From NCBI GenBank assembly GCA_013180625.2, contig SNVD02009784.1, positions 310,001 to 374,000 of the forward strand: 64,000 nucleotides of DNA, read 5' to 3'. The translations under genes were made by a program, and so were the position numbers. The notes under the pieces are model-generated. The model saw only the letters and a program-made list of their open reading frames with translations, did no database searches and was not told where the DNA came from. Source of the DNA: Boswellia sacra. Lineage: Eukaryota > Streptophyta > Magnoliopsida > Sapindales > Burseraceae. Shown piece after piece: positions 11,295 to 23,726 of the stretch; the first letter of the stretch is position 1; the number at the start of each line of letters is the position of its first letter.

Positions 11295-13029
11295 TGTTAG
11301 CCCTAAGGCTACATTATAATTTTGATGATTACTAACATGTTTATTTATGTGCAAGAGTAATATCATTGAAATAATTGTAAAATCAAGAAGAGGCTTATTA
11401 AAATGAGTGTTGAAGCTAAGGAGAAGACTACATGTTAAAGGCACCAAAGTTTAAGAACAAGGTTTGATTCAAGGAATGTGACACATGAGCAATGTTCAAT
11501 CAATTAGTTATATATTTCTCTAAAAATGTCCAAATAACGTGATTCCTAAGCCTTTGGAAAGCTTACTCAATTTATAACATTTCATATGTTTTAAGGAAAT
11601 TCAAATTTCAAGTGTAAGGTTGTCCAAATCATCATGCACGTTGAAAGACAAATGGAAGCAGCTGACATGAGCACCGAATACTCTTTTGGACATATCTTGA
11701 GCTAGAAAAATCAAAATGACTTGATTCTTGCGGCATTGGAAAGAGACTTAATGAAGCACATTTCATATGTTTTGAAGAAATTCAAATTTCAAATGGAAGG
11801 CTGACATAATTGACATGCAATTCGGTGGACTGACATAGAGAAGAAAAATCAACTCATTTGAGCACCGAATGATGTTTTATCCATATCTTGAGTTAGAGAT
11901 ATCTAAATGACTTGATTCTTGTGAAATTGGAAAGATGATTCAATGGAGCAGATTTCATATTCTTTGAATAAATTCAAATTTCAAACAGAAGGCCGACATA
12001 ATACACATGCAAATCGGTGGACTGACACAAGGAAGAAAAATCAAGTCACATGAGCACCGAATGGTGTTTTGGCCATATCTTGAGCTACAGATATCCAAAT
12101 GACTTGTTTCTTGATGCGTTAGAAAGATTATTTAATTTTGAAGATCTTTTATGTTTTACATATTTTCAAATTTCAAACAGAACATTGACAAAAATGACAG
12201 ACAAGATTACGGTTTTTATGGTGGGCAGAAAATTTGGAGTTGGTGTCTTCACTTGATTAAGTTCATCTCATTTGCCTATAAAATGAGCCCTTCTCCCATG
12301 CATTCAGCAAGAGCAAGAGAAGGATTTATCAAGCAAAAAACAAGAGAAATATCAAGTCTAGAGAGCTTTTATATTCTTTATCTACTCTTTGAAGAGAGTT
12401 GTACTTTTGTTGTAAAAATTTTCTTTGTTCTTGTATTGTGGTGAGAGTGAGATCTTCTTGTAAAGGATAAAAGTTATCCTTGAGAGAACTCTTTCCTTGG
12501 TGAGGTTGTCATCAAGAAGAACTCTTGGTGTAGTGTTATCAAGGGTTGAAGAAAGTTGCCTTGGTGAGGTTGTTCATCAAGAAGAACTCTTGGTGTGGTG
12601 TTATCAAGGTTTGAAGAAAGTTGCCTTGGTGAGGTTGTTCATCAAGAAGAACTCTTGGTGTGGTGTTATCAAGAGTTGGAAGAAAAAGTCTTGGTGAGGT
12701 TGCTCATCAAGCAAGTTGTAAAGATTGCTACAACTTAGTGGAAAGCTTAGCTCGTGGAGCTAGGAGCCCGTGGACGTAGGCAAGGTTTGCCGAACCACGT
12801 AAATTGAGTTTGCACTCTCTCTATCCCTTTCCTCTTTACATTTACTTGCACTTGTGATTGTTCATCATTATTATTCTTTTGATTGCAATTCTATTTTCAT
12901 CTTCTTCACATTTGTTCTTAAAGAAAGATTTAAATAATTTTGATCTTTCAAGAAAAGTTTTCTAAATCCGTTTTTATAAATAAAAACCCAATTCACCCCC
13001 CTTCTTGGGTTGCCATACCTGGGTCAACA
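11295..13029 (+). repeat. 3' LTR of copia element
   Basis: 1735 bp, same ends as the 5' LTR. Differences include loss of a ~25-bp segment near the start (after GATGAT), many substitutions in U3 and a shorter 65-bp array. Confidence 0.95.
12494..12711 (+). repeat. 65-bp tandem repeats in 3' LTR
   Basis: A partial unit from 12494, full units from 12544 and 12609 and a terminal partial unit from 12674. One unit fewer than in the 5' LTR, consistent with slippage or unequal exchange after insertion. Confidence 0.85.
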
Positions 13030-14528
13030 CTAATGCTCTTAACACTATTACTTGATATCATCACCCAATAATCAACTTTCATTGCCAAACTCTAAAATGG
13101 ATTGATGATGGTGTATTCTCATTTTCCTTTCTATTGATTTATTTATTAATTTCTTCAAGTTAGATGGATGATTAATCATATCACTCAAATTAAATGAACA
13201 AAATTTTAATAATTAACATTACCATAAGTATTGATATCGATCAAAAGAAACGAAATGAAGATTTATGGGTTTGTGTAAATAGTTATATTCAAATGTCATA
13301 AAATAATTGTATCATATATTTTTACATGATATACTACATATTCATAACAAATTGATAACTATGTTGATGAGAATATAAAACAACACCAAAAAATAAATTA
13401 CTTAAACAATAATAAATATTGCAGAAAATTTTTATTATTCATATTCTTTCTGACATGGAAATTCAACCATATCTTTTTACCAATTACTTTGCTTCCTTGC
13501 ATTTTAGGTAGAGCCTATACATCATTTTTCTCCGTTAAAATCTATGCAATTACACAATAAACATATGAATCATGCTACATGCCCAATCAATGACATAAAC
13601 AAACATGGTATATTTATATTTTTCTCAATTACAACTTTATTCATAACTAAATTAGTAGGAAAAAATGTAGATCTACCCTAAAAAAATTTATATTTTACAA
13701 GTCATTGATAAACAAAGAAAAGAAACTAAAAAGAAAGATAGGACTAAGTTCAATAGCATATATTACTTGGGAATAATAATGCAAACGACATTAGGGAGAT
13801 AATTGGGCTTTTGTTAGAAAATAGTTGCCCCCAATATATTTTATACTAGGGGTGACAGAGACGTATCTTTAAACAGGTTCTTCACATCTCTTCTAGATAT
13901 ACACATTTTTTAAGTTTTAAAATTAAATCTTAATTCACTATATTTCATGATTGTGACAAATAGTATTTATATTCATTATGAATTTCGTCGAATTTGTGAT
14001 AAGCTTTCAATAGAAGATCTTAAGATGCATACTAGTGACTTTACTATTGTATCCAAGTTGACTCAGTCTGTTTATGAGATTGAAGAATCAGTTTTGGTTA
14101 GAGAAGCTATGTACTAGTAATACTGTGCTTTGATTATCTGCGATAAACGATGGCTATCTCAAAACTCAATTGTCATCAAAGATGCTAGGAAAAAAACAAA
14201 AGCATATGCAATAATTTGATAACTATTGGATAACTATATTGGACAGAGAGCACTAAGAGGTATTCATTTCTCTCTAGATCACTTTAAGCTCATCTCCTGA
14301 AAGGGTACAAACATATATGTAGTTTGCCCATTAATTATCATTTTTCTTTAATATGTGGGTGGTCTTTTATTATTCTTTTTGAAAGAGAGGCATTTAGGCC
14401 GTTTATTATTGTAAAGTATGTTTGAAATAGGGTTCGTTGTTATTATTATTATGTTGTTCATTTTAGTTTTATGCAGGACAGAGCTTCCAATATTATTGTT
14501 CTTTACTCAAGAAGCTTGATTTTGTCAT
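13030..14528. other. Non-TE AT-rich segment with a diverged duplicate at 34.9-35.7 kb
   Basis: About 13,085-13,960 aligns in the same orientation with about 34,937-35,660. Shared landmarks include AACTCTAAAATG, CAATAAACATATG, AAACAAAGAAAAGAAA and ACTAAGTTCAATAGCAT. No gene is recognised. The last ~540 bp contain two short open readings that could be exons of an unknown host gene (see 13985-14116 and 14476-14528). Confidence 0.6.
13985..14116 (+). other. Possible exon remnant of unknown host gene
   Basis: A reading of ~43 residues without low complexity (RICDKLSIEDLKMHTSDFTI at its start) ends at TAG near 14,115. A second short reading begins after a TTTATGCAG acceptor-like site at ~14,475 and runs to the point where the 19-kb gypsy element is inserted; joined to the sequence after 33,616 it would end at once in a stop. 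I do not recognise the protein. This may be chance. Confidence 0.2.
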
Positions 14529-15480
14529 TGTTGATGTTGAAAATCACTCGACCTCCAGCTCACCAGTAAAATTTATATTTACTATGGAAGATCTGATTCA
14601 ACCAGAAGGCAATGATGAAAAATGTGGAGAAGGATGGTGAAAATAAGGGGTTTCAGGCTAGGTGTTTATCAAGATGCATTTTTGTCAACTAAAGCTTTGT
14701 GGTTAAAATAATCAGCACACAAAGAGAAAACAAGGGTCAGACCCACCGGCGGTGTTGCCAGTGATATTGCTTTGATGCTCAAGTCAAGGATTAAATATGG
14801 AGTGAATTAAATATCTGGTCGACCAGGGAGAAACGAGATAGAGAGATAGAGTTTCAGGTTATAAAGAGAGTGTTCAAAGCTTGATTCATAGCAAAGGGCT
14901 ATATTTACAAGAGAGTTTATTTACAGGTGGTGGGATGCAAAGGGCTTAGATGACACCATGTTGCATGCAAAAGAGTTGGTGTTGGCACCTGGAGCCATGG
15001 AGACACTTGGAGGATAAGAATCTCATTTAAGAGAGACATGGAGAGAAGCTTCTATGGAGTCTTATGCCTCCGACATTTTATTAATTTTTATGGAACTTGG
15101 GAGATAATCATTAAACTCAGGAGGGGAAACTCTTATTAAATATTTTTTCTAACATTAACAGCTCTGATTTAGAAACTTATGCCATGCAATATCTTTGGTG
15201 CAATATCTTTAGTGGTGACATTGTGAGTCGTGTCCTTCATCGACTAAGCAAGGTATTTGTTATATAATTATCTGGTCAACTAAAAATCCTCAATTATAGG
15301 AGTAATGACGAAGTCTTTGTCAACTAGAATAATAATAAAGGATTCATTTTCCTAGGAGTCATGCCGCCACATAGGATTAAAGACATATTTATTCCAATTA
15401 GAATACAAGAAAAATTATAAACTTTGATGTCGTGGCTTGGGAAATTAATCTTATTGGTTGTCCTAGTTTTTCATCCAACA
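14529..15480 (-). repeat. 3' LTR of the outer gypsy element
   Basis: 952 bp; matches 32672-33611 with many substitutions and small indels. The adjoining internal sequence lacks an obvious polypurine tract. Confidence 0.9.
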
Positions 15481-18060
15481 ACTAGTCGCATTTGGCTTGG
15501 ATTCCATATGTCTTAGCACTACACTCTTGATTGTGTTACTTCTTTTCTTCAAGGTCTATTCAAATACTAACAATTCTCACTATTTGCTTGATGTGTGTAT
15601 TGTGACTTTTTGTGTTAACTTCTAACAAGAAGGGCAAGATTGTAAATGAATTTGTTGTTATGTTGCTCTAGAATACTGGAAGAAAATAAGCAGCAATTAA
15701 AATTGTAAAGGAGAAGGTTTTATTAGAGAAATCCTTCCAAGTTATAGTCATAAAGAGAAAAGTTGTATAAAGAGAAAATACCAATATAAGTGGAGAAGAG
15801 GAGAAAACCATTTTGTCGACATCTCTAATCTACTAAAGTATAGGCGATTTAGCTTCACCTTTTGGCTCGCCAACTAAATCTGAGTTAGACCTTCTAATTT
15901 CAACAAATAGATTAATTATTCTTTTCATATTGTGCCCGTAATTGCTGAAGTGACTCTTGGAGGAAAGGATGTAACTGGTTGCAAGGCACGAACAAGTAGC
16001 ACAAAGATATATTCTTGAAATCCCTTTAGTTAACCAAGATTTAGATGAAATCTTCGTATGTGGAGCTTTCATGAAATCCAAACTCATACCATTGAATGTA
16101 TAGAGGGTTTGATATTTCTTTCTTCTCATGTATTGACAATAAAGATTTGTATTTGTCTCATCCTTACTTACTTAAGTAAGTCTTTTGTGATTGTTTTTCC
16201 CACTTGAAAAGATTGATGAAGAGACCAATGTTAGTTATAAAGGCTATGGTGCACAACATTATCCAATAGAATGTAGGGCTTTGATAGAGCTGGTGTTATT
16301 AACGAAGTTGATGATATGAATAGAGCTAATGGCACTAAGAAAATTAGTGGTACTTATGAAGCTGGTGGTACCAAGAATACTTATGGCAGATTTTGGGTAG
16401 ACAAGGAGATTTTCAGAGAATACGACTTTATCTTGTTGTGTTTGGAGAATTGAACTCATACGATGTAGCCTTTATCACTTATTTGAATTTTGTTTGGAGT
16501 ACTATGATTGTTTTTATACCTCCATATTCACATCACATCTTTATCTATTCTCAGATAAGAGCTTGGTCGACTAGAGGGTAGATATATTAGCAAATATTAG
16601 CATACATTAGATATTGTATGCCCGCCAATTAAATGGCCATCTCAAACGGTGATCTTAAATAGAGAGATTTTGGTCAACCAAGCACACCAACTTAATTATC
16701 TTTCCTAGCAATCTATTCAAATATTGAATACTTATACGGTAGGCACCAGATAGTTATCCATTATGCTAGCATTCTAGGTGTTGATCACGTATAATGGCCT
16801 TGGTTAACTAGATGCATTACATGGAAAGCCTTATATGGCACACTATTAATATAGAAAGTAGCCTCAGCTTAGATGAATATTACAATGGTGAAAATATAAG
16901 GCAATTATACTTTAGGCATCCCAAGCCTTATGGTTGCAGCAGCATTACAAATAGAGATGACAAACAGAGGCCTTAGTTGACCATATACATTAGAGTAAGT
17001 ATCCTTCATGGTGATTTATTGAAATAGAAGGTAGCTATACATTAGGCACCAAATGCCTCTCTATACAATGGTCCTGATTGACGAGATACATGACATGGAA
17101 AACCCTCATACGGCGAATCATTTAAATAGGAGGTGACTTTATTGTAGATGAATCTTACAATGGTGAAAATATAGGGCAATGGTACCGTAGGCATCACACG
17201 CCCTATGGTTTTGCCAACATTTCAAATGGAGAAAATAAATCAACATCTTGGTTGACCCATCACATTGTGCTAGGAATCTTTCCTGGTGAATTCGGATAAT
17301 AATACCTCTGGCGCAAGATCACCTTTCCTAGTGAATTTGGGCAACAGTACCATGGACGCCAGCCCACCTTTTAAGTTTAAGGTAACTCTGCCTTAGGCAT
17401 CACATGTCCATGATTGCTCTAGCACATCAAATAAAGAAAAAAAATAAAGGTCTTGGTTAACCCATCATGTTATGCTAGGAATCTCCCTGGTGAATTCGGG
17501 TAATAGTACCTCAAGCACTGGACTGCCTTTCCTAATGAATTTAGGTAATAGTATCATAGGCGTTAGCCGCCTTTCCTAGTAAATTTGGAAAATAGCAATC
17601 GGAGTGCCAGTCCATCTTTCCTAGTGAATTTGGGTAATTGTACCTCGAGTGCTAGTCTGCCTTTTAAATTTAAGGTAACTCTACCTTAGGCATATTGTGC
17701 CTATAATTGCACTAACTCTTCAAGTAGAGACATAATCCAAGGTCCTTGTTGGCCCATTATATTGTGCTAAGCATGGGAGATCTTTATGGAGATATAAACG
17801 CACCAAATGGAGAGTCAGCAACTTTTGAAAGAGATATGTGCATCATAAATTAATAAGGCATATATGTTTCAAGAATTGTAACTTGATTGATGTACTTGGT
17901 GAAGTGTAAAACAAAGATTGTGATAATACACTCTTATATATATGGAACTATATGAATAACAAGACTTGTTGAGTTCATATCAAGAAACTAACCTTATTTA
18001 TATTTTTTTAGGTAGTTCTTACTGATGGATATAAATGCCAAGCTCTTTAGTTGAAGATCC
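15481..18060. other. Non-coding 3' internal region of outer gypsy element
   Basis: No reverse transcriptase, RNase H or integrase can be read on either strand where they would be expected. Short ORFs (for example 15833-16129 minus) match nothing I recognise. From about 16,600 it consists of diverged repeats with words such as CTTGGTTGACC, GGCATCACATG and TAGTGAATTTGGGTAAT. Confidence 0.6.
17255..17760. repeat. Imperfect ~57-bp tandem repeats nested in ~200-bp repeats
   Basis: The core CCTAGTGAATTTGGGTAATAG recurs at about 57-bp spacing (near 17,278, 17,325, 17,490, 17,535, 17,575, 17,620). A larger unit (TTTTAAGTTTAAGGTAACTC to TGCTAGGAATC) recurs near 17,370 and 17,670. Tandem repeats in the 3' untranslated part are frequent in Tat/Ogre-type gypsy elements. 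Confidence 0.75.
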
Positions 18061-18061
18061 A

Positions 18062-18700
18062 TTAGGTGTAAGTTATCATCTCTTGGTCTAGATTAAAGAT
18101 TGGAATAGCTTTTTCAACTGGTTGATCAGGAAAAACTTCAACTGGTTGATCACCATCATCCCTTGGATTCGGATTATGGATCGGGAGAGTCTCCGTATCT
18201 TGTTCATTTATAAAAATAGCATAGTAGGTCCTTGCCAACTCTTGGTTACCTCGCATGACTCAACACCTTCCTTAGTAAGAAATTTTAGCGTCGACTGACA
18301 GATGGAGATTGTTGCCTTAAAGTTGATTAGGGTTAGTCAACCAAGAGTAAGATTATAAAAACTAGAAAAATCCACCATCAAAAAATTCACAAGGGTTGTT
18401 TTTTGTAGAGACCATCCTAGTGTTAATGTAACTGGATTGAACCAATGGGGGTTATGTAATCTCCAGCAATGCCTCACAAGGAGGTTTCATTCGTTTAGAG
18501 TCGATCTTTGGATAATTTTATGCGAGTAAAGGTATCTAGGAAAAGTATGTCTACAAAACTCTCGGTATTCACCAACACTTGCTTTATACTTCAATTTGCA
18601 ATTGTCATTGTCACAACCAAGGCATTATCATGTGGAAAAACTATGTCTTCAGCATCTTCTTCGTTGAAGGGTAATGGAGTATTGTAAAGGTGGCGTTGTT
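18062..18700 (-). pseudogene. Gypsy (Tat-like) aspartic protease region, decayed
   Basis: On the minus strand the reading LPFNEEDAEDIVFPHDNALV (from about 18,690) followed by TMTIAN and a VLVNTESFVDILF segment corresponds to the retropepsin region of Tat-type gypsy polyproteins. The catalytic D[ST]G is not intact (NTES in its place). Several stops follow. The end of the region (open reading at 18062-18256, MRGNQELARTYYA) matches the linker that normally precedes reverse transcriptase, and the homology stops there. Confidence 0.75.
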
Positions 18701-19079
18701 TCATAGCCTTTGTCGACACACTAACCTTTGGAGCTTTTGTACACCCCCAACCCCTCTTGCATAGGCTTTTAAAGCACGATGTGAATTTCCTACGATACCA
18801 GGTTCCCCAACTACTATATTGATAGAGGTGGTCCTTTTCTCATTCGACCTAGTATGCTTCCCTTGCTCTAGTCGACTAGGAAGAGACGAGAAAGAGGATC
18901 AGATCTCAAAGGCTTAAGACAAATCAACAAATTCTTGTCCTTGATAGCATCAAAGATCTCACAACGAGTGACTTTTACTAGAGTATATTAGAGATATTGG
19001 ACCTTTACCATTTTACTTGGCCTGGCAATATTTGGTGCTTCTCTTAGTCAACCAGGACGATCAATTATTGAAGGTCTCT

Positions 19080-19830
19080 AATTGTCATTCCCTTTTTTTA
19101 TTCTTTTCTCCAAAACGACTGCCCTCACCTCGTTGACCAGCTTTCATGAGCTCTAATTCTTCCCCAGAATGGGCATATGTTTAAGCCTTCTCGTGCATCA
19201 TATCACATAAAGTTGGCATATTATCTCATATTATCCACCATAGTCTGGTCGATGTAATCGTACTAATCATACCATCTAAGACCACAAGATCATTAAAAAC
19301 ACTAAGTTTCATCACCTCGACATGGTATCTTTGAACATAACTCATCAAGCTTTCATTTCTCCCTTGTTTTAAAGCTAACAAGTATGCTTTAAATTTTCTA
19401 GGCGCTCTAACCCCAATGAAATGAGAAATGAACTCCTTTAAAAGTTAGGAAAATGAACTTATGGGCCCTGGCTTTAGTGATCTATACCAAGTTCGGGCTA
19501 TTCTAGCCAATGTGAGAGGGAAGATTATGTACATAGCATCCTCAAAAACAAATTGAAATGCCATGTTCTCTCTGAATAACTTCACATACTCTACTGGGTC
19601 GACCAGCCAGCTATACATGTCTATTTAGGGCACAAAGAATTTTCTTGGTAGTATGGAGGTTGTAATTATAGGAGTAAAAGGAGATTCTAATTCCCCTATG
19701 ATGCCTTTCGTTGAATTTCTCTCTCTATGTGCTTCTTTTAAGGTGCGTAACTCTTCACATATTAACCTTAACTCCTCTTGGGTTTTATCCATTTCTTGCT
19801 TCTTATGTTGCTGTGAACAAGGCTTTCATC
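19080..19830 (-). pseudogene. gag: Gypsy gag central and C-terminal part, decayed
   Basis: Minus-strand reading shows the Retrotrans_gag pattern: an N-terminal linker (MDKTQEELRLICEELRTLKE near 19,770), then YSWLVDPVEYVKLFRENMAF, LARIARTWYRSLKPGPISSF, and an HFIGVRAPRKFKAYLLALKQ block near 19,400. Stops (near 19,628 and 19,190) and shifts break it. The N-terminal part lies on the other side of the nested LTR element at 32161-32624. Confidence 0.8.
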
Positions 19831-19834
19831 TTGC

Positions 19835-21683
19835 CAGACCATTTGTGACCATGATACTGTGCCAAAGCCTCTTTTGCGACTTAAGGAAACACAAACAAGC
19901 CATAAGCACGTCTAGAGAAAGGAGTTGCCACCCAATTATTCAATTGGGAATGAATGGGGGCAATCCGATCCCTTGCTTCAGGACCTAAACTAACTCATCC
20001 CTTCAGAGGTGGGTTTGGGAAGTTAGGTACGAGTCCTTCAACCCGCTCGGATGTAAATCCAGCCTCCACTTAGGAAATACCAAATAGAAATAGCTCGTAT
20101 TATTACTTAGTCCGCTTAAGTGGTTGATTTTATGCACACGATTCCATTTTATCTTCATTAGGCATGTTAAGTGATTATTTAATCAATGGCAATTATAAAC
20201 ATCCATAGAAATGGGGAGGAGTATGGATTTCATTTTCTTTCAAACATAGGGGAATGGGAAGAGGATTACATCATTTGTTCTTCAACAATAGTAAAACATT
20301 CCATGCATTCATATATTTGAATATTAAGTCTAAGTAATAGTCTCTCACCATCAATGTGAGTCCACCATCATTTTATGGCATTACGCAATTATACTTCATA
20401 ATATACAAACATTCGTACATTCATAAATAAACAAATTATAGATCAAACAAAGCTATAATCTAGTATCATGGCACTTCTACCTATATTTGATAATTCTATT
20501 ATGGTATTCTACCTATTGCTATTCTAGCATAACTTATATCAATTCATATTATGATGACATTTCTAGCCTAACATGATTATCATGGCATATTCTAGCCTAA
20601 TAATGGCATTCATGGCATATTCTAGCCTAATTCAAACATCTAACATCAATCATGGCATTCAACGTAAAATAGTAATTCTTATCTATTATAGGCTATTTCC
20701 TAGTATTCATCAAAACAAATAAGTTTTCCTATCATGATTCTAATCATGTGCTCTTAAGCATGATTATAGACATGTTCTCCTAGTCATGATTCTAAGTATT
20801 TGCAAAGAAAATAAATTCCTAAACATGATTCTAAAAAAAGAAGGATTGCGAACTTACCTTAACACGCTTATCCATTTTTGCAAGACAAATTGGTTAGAAC
20901 AATTCATAATAACCCTAAACATGCTCCTAAGCATAAAATAAAACCCTAAACATGCTTATTCTAAGCAAGAAAAATAAAAGAGAAAGTGAGAGGGAGGAGA
21001 AAATTTTGCTCGCAAGACGTACCCTTTCTGGGTTCAGAGCAACAAAACGCCTAACAAAATTATACTGAAAAAGACTTCTAGAATTCTCGAGCGTGTCTTC
21101 AAGAGGGAGAAAGATGATTGTATTCCACAATCAGTGTGAATTGCAAAGTGAGGGGGGGAGGGTTTATATAAGAGAGGGGTGAAGATGAAAAAGGAAATTT
21201 CCTAAGCTAATTTCCGAAAATAAACCAAAGAGAGTCGGGTAACCATCTCCAGGTAGTCGAGTGGCCATCTAACAGACGGTCGGCCATTGGCCAACAGCCA
21301 GGTGGCTCTCAGACAGATGGCCGCCAAAATTTCCTTTCGGCCCCTTCCTTTTTTATCATCTGTCGATGCAGTCCTTTCGAACCTTTGTTCCTTCAATCGC
21401 ACATAACTTTTGGAATTCAACTCTGATTCGTGATTCGTAAATTTCTATGAAAACTAGACATCTGTAGCTTCACAATGGCATATGATTCATCACTAGATTC
21501 CTCCTAGATTAATTTCTACTTGGTTTTTCAAAGTCACGTATCGGTTTTGTAGACTCTTTACCAACTTCTTTTCACCCTTCTCTTCTTAACTCTTAAGGGC
21601 ATTTTGGTCATTTTCTTTGCACAATATTCATCTTTATTTCATTCTCAAGCCTCAAAAATTCAGTTTCTAGCTTATTCCCTACA
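19835..21683. repeat. Left LTR of nested element
   Basis: Matches 30338-32160 over its length; shared landmarks include GGGCAATCCGATCCCTTGCT and the TAATAACCCTAAACATGC block. It has an extra ~12 bp near its right end and a GC-richer segment around 21,235-21,345. A TATA-like GTTTATATAAGAG lies near 21,162 and can be read on either strand. Confidence 0.85.
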
Positions 21684-21829
21684 TTGGAGAGGTTTGCGAG
21701 ATACAAAAGTCGACAAAGCATTCTTACTCTGTATTTCTTTCTTCCTTCTCATCATCTTCAACTTTGTCCTCTTTCTTTCTAACTTTCTTGCCACTCCCTT
21801 CTATTCATGCAAAGTGTGTTTCCATTCAG

Positions 21830-22500
21830 GGACTAATGTGCCCATCTAAAGGTCAACGTGTCTATCTAAGGCGAGTGTGCCCATTCAAGGGGCGAACGTG
21901 CCTATCTAAGACAAGTGTGCCCATTCAAGGGCAGATGTGCCGTTCAAGGGCTAGAAAGCATCCTTACGATGCTTAAATAAGACACTCATTGGTGCATCTA
22001 CTTCTTAAGGCTTAGTAACACTCTTCAGTGTGCCTATTCTAAGGGTTTCAAACACTTTTAAGTACACCTACTTCTTAGGGTTTTTAACACTTTTCAGTGC
22101 GCCTTTTCTTAGGGCTTATGTCTATTCTAAGGGCTTAAAACACTCTTAAGTGCACCTATTTCTTAGGTCTTCTAACACTCTTCAGTGCACCTATTTCTTA
22201 GGGTTTAGTAACACTCTTCAGTGCACCTACTTCTTAGAGTATGGTAACACTCTTCAGTGCGTCTATTCTAAAGGGCTTTAAACACTCTTAAGTACACCTA
22301 CTTCTTAAGGTTTTTGACACTGTTCAGTACGCCTCTTCTTAGGGCTTGTGTCTATTCAAAGGGCTTAAAATACTCTTAAATGCATATATTTTTTAGGGTT
22401 TTTGACACTTTTGAGTGTGCCTCTTCTTAGGGCTTGTGTCTATTCTAAGGGCTTAAAACACTCTTAAGTGTCCTTATTTCCTAGGATTTGCTTCTAATGC
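21830..22500. repeat. Tandem repeats (~34-bp and ~60-bp families)
   Basis: 21,835-21,960 repeats GTGCCCATTCAAGG / GTGTCTATCTAAGG units. 22,005-22,490 repeats a ~60-bp unit built on AACACTCTTCAGTGCACCTA and TTCTTAGGGCTT about ten times with variation. Confidence 0.85.
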
Positions 22501-23059
22501 ATGCCCATTGGAAAAACTTCTATTGTGCATTGCTTCGCACTCTTTAGACCTTCTCATTCTTTATGCCTTCAGCTAAGTATTCTTCATTCTTCTTTGATCT
22601 CTTCAGACTTTGAATTAGTCGGGTTTCATACCCCTCTTCTAAGTATTCCTCATGCTTCTTCCAGTCTTTGTATTCATTGGGTTTCATGCCCTTCTTTCGA
22701 GTATTCTTGCTTCTATTCTCAATTTCTTTTGGTGCACTGGGAAAATCTCTTAAATTCTTCATTCTCATGTTGTTCATTATCTGCATCATTGGGGATCAGT
22801 CCTTTGTCTTTGCAAATTCTTGCAATATTCAAACATTTCTAATGTAAAAGCAATTTAAGTTTTACCTTGTTTGGTGTGTTCCTTAACAAATAGCTTTCTA
22901 GTATCTGGAGGAATTCTTCCCTGTGATTTCGATCAAAGATTCTTTCGACTAATGTTGCTCTTCTTTTCTTATGAGTTGCTAAACCATTGTCATGGCCAAG
23001 CGCTTGACGCCAATTCTGTTTGAAAATTCTTTGAGCGTCTTAGGACTGATGAAGAATTT
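22501..23059. other. Non-coding, weak ~75-bp repeats
   Basis: TAAGTATTC-TTCATTC-TTC and GGGTTTCATACCC motifs recur two to three times (22,550-22,700). No gene seen. Confidence 0.5.
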
Positions 23060-23290
23060 TTTTTCCTTCTTTTCTTGCTCTTCTCTTTCTTTTTTTTTTC
23101 TTTCTTCCTTCTTTTCTTTTTTTTTTTTCTTCTTTTTCTCTCTCTTCTCTCTTTCTTCTTTCTTTCTCTTTTTTTCTTTTCTGTTTCTATTCCTCTCTCT
23201 TCTCTCTTTCTTCTTTCTCTTTTTTTCTCTCTCTTTTCTCTTTCTTCTTTCTTTTTTTCTCTTTCTGTTTTCTCTCTCTTCCCTTTACCC
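23060..23290. repeat. Polypyrimidine low-complexity tract
   Basis: Almost uninterrupted T/C with TTTCTTTC and CTCTCTTC runs. ORFs on both strands here are artefacts of composition. Confidence 0.95.
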
Positions 23291-23409
23291 TTCAAACTAT
23301 TTGACTATGAATCTTTTTCTTCTTCTTTTTTTTCAACTCCTTCAAGGTGAGCTTCAAATTTCTTCTTCAAATTCCTTCTTCATGGTGAAACAAAAGAGTT
23401 GTCTTTTCA

Positions 23410-23725
23410 AGTTGTAAGTCTTCTTCATGGTAGATGCCTTCTTCGAGGGAGATTTCTTCTTCGAAATAGATACCTTCTTCAAGGAAGATGTCTTCTTTGA
23501 GGTAGATGCCATCTTCGAGGGAGATGCCTTCTTCGAGAGAGATTCCTTCTTCGAGGTGGATGTGCTATTCGAGAAAGTTACCTTCTTCAAAGGAGCTTCC
23601 TTCTCCAAGGTAGATGACTTCTTTAAGGGAGATTCCTTCTTCAAGGTGGATGCCTTCTTCAAGGGAGATTCTTCCTTCAAAATTAATGCATTCTTTAAGG
23701 AAGATGCCTTCTTCAAGGTGAACAT
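23410..23725. repeat. Minisatellite, 21-bp / 42-bp unit, open on both strands
   Basis: Repeats of GAGGGAGATTCCTTCTTCAA-like and GTAGATGCCTTCTTC units. The plus frame gives FFKGDSFFKVDAFF-like and the minus frame LKKASTLKKESPLKK-like heptads. The array stops exactly where the CACTA terminus begins. Confidence 0.85.
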
Positions 23726-23726
23726 C

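Larger units (their letters stand above)
4435..13029 (+). mobile_element. Ty1/copia LTR retrotransposon, structurally complete, coding region broken
   Basis: LTRs at 4435-6227 and 11295-13029 both begin TGTTAGCCCTAAGGCTACA and end GGGTCAACA. Directly after the 5' LTR is the initiator-Met tRNA primer site, and a purine tract precedes the 3' LTR. The internal order is gag, protease, integrase, reverse transcriptase, RNase H, which defines copia. Every domain carries stops or frameshifts, so it is not autonomous. The flanking 5 bp (GTTTT and CTAAT) do not match, so the target duplication has decayed or the ends are recombinant. The LTRs are clearly diverged, including loss of one 65-bp repeat in the 3' copy, pointing to an old insertion. 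The LTR length and RNase H C-terminus suggest a SIRE/Maximus-like lineage, but I cannot resolve this. Confidence 0.95.

Noticed and set aside
22990..23417. ORFs of 91-141 residues on both strands
   Set aside because: They are products of the polypyrimidine tract (poly Ser/Phe/Leu or Lys/Arg/Glu), not genes.
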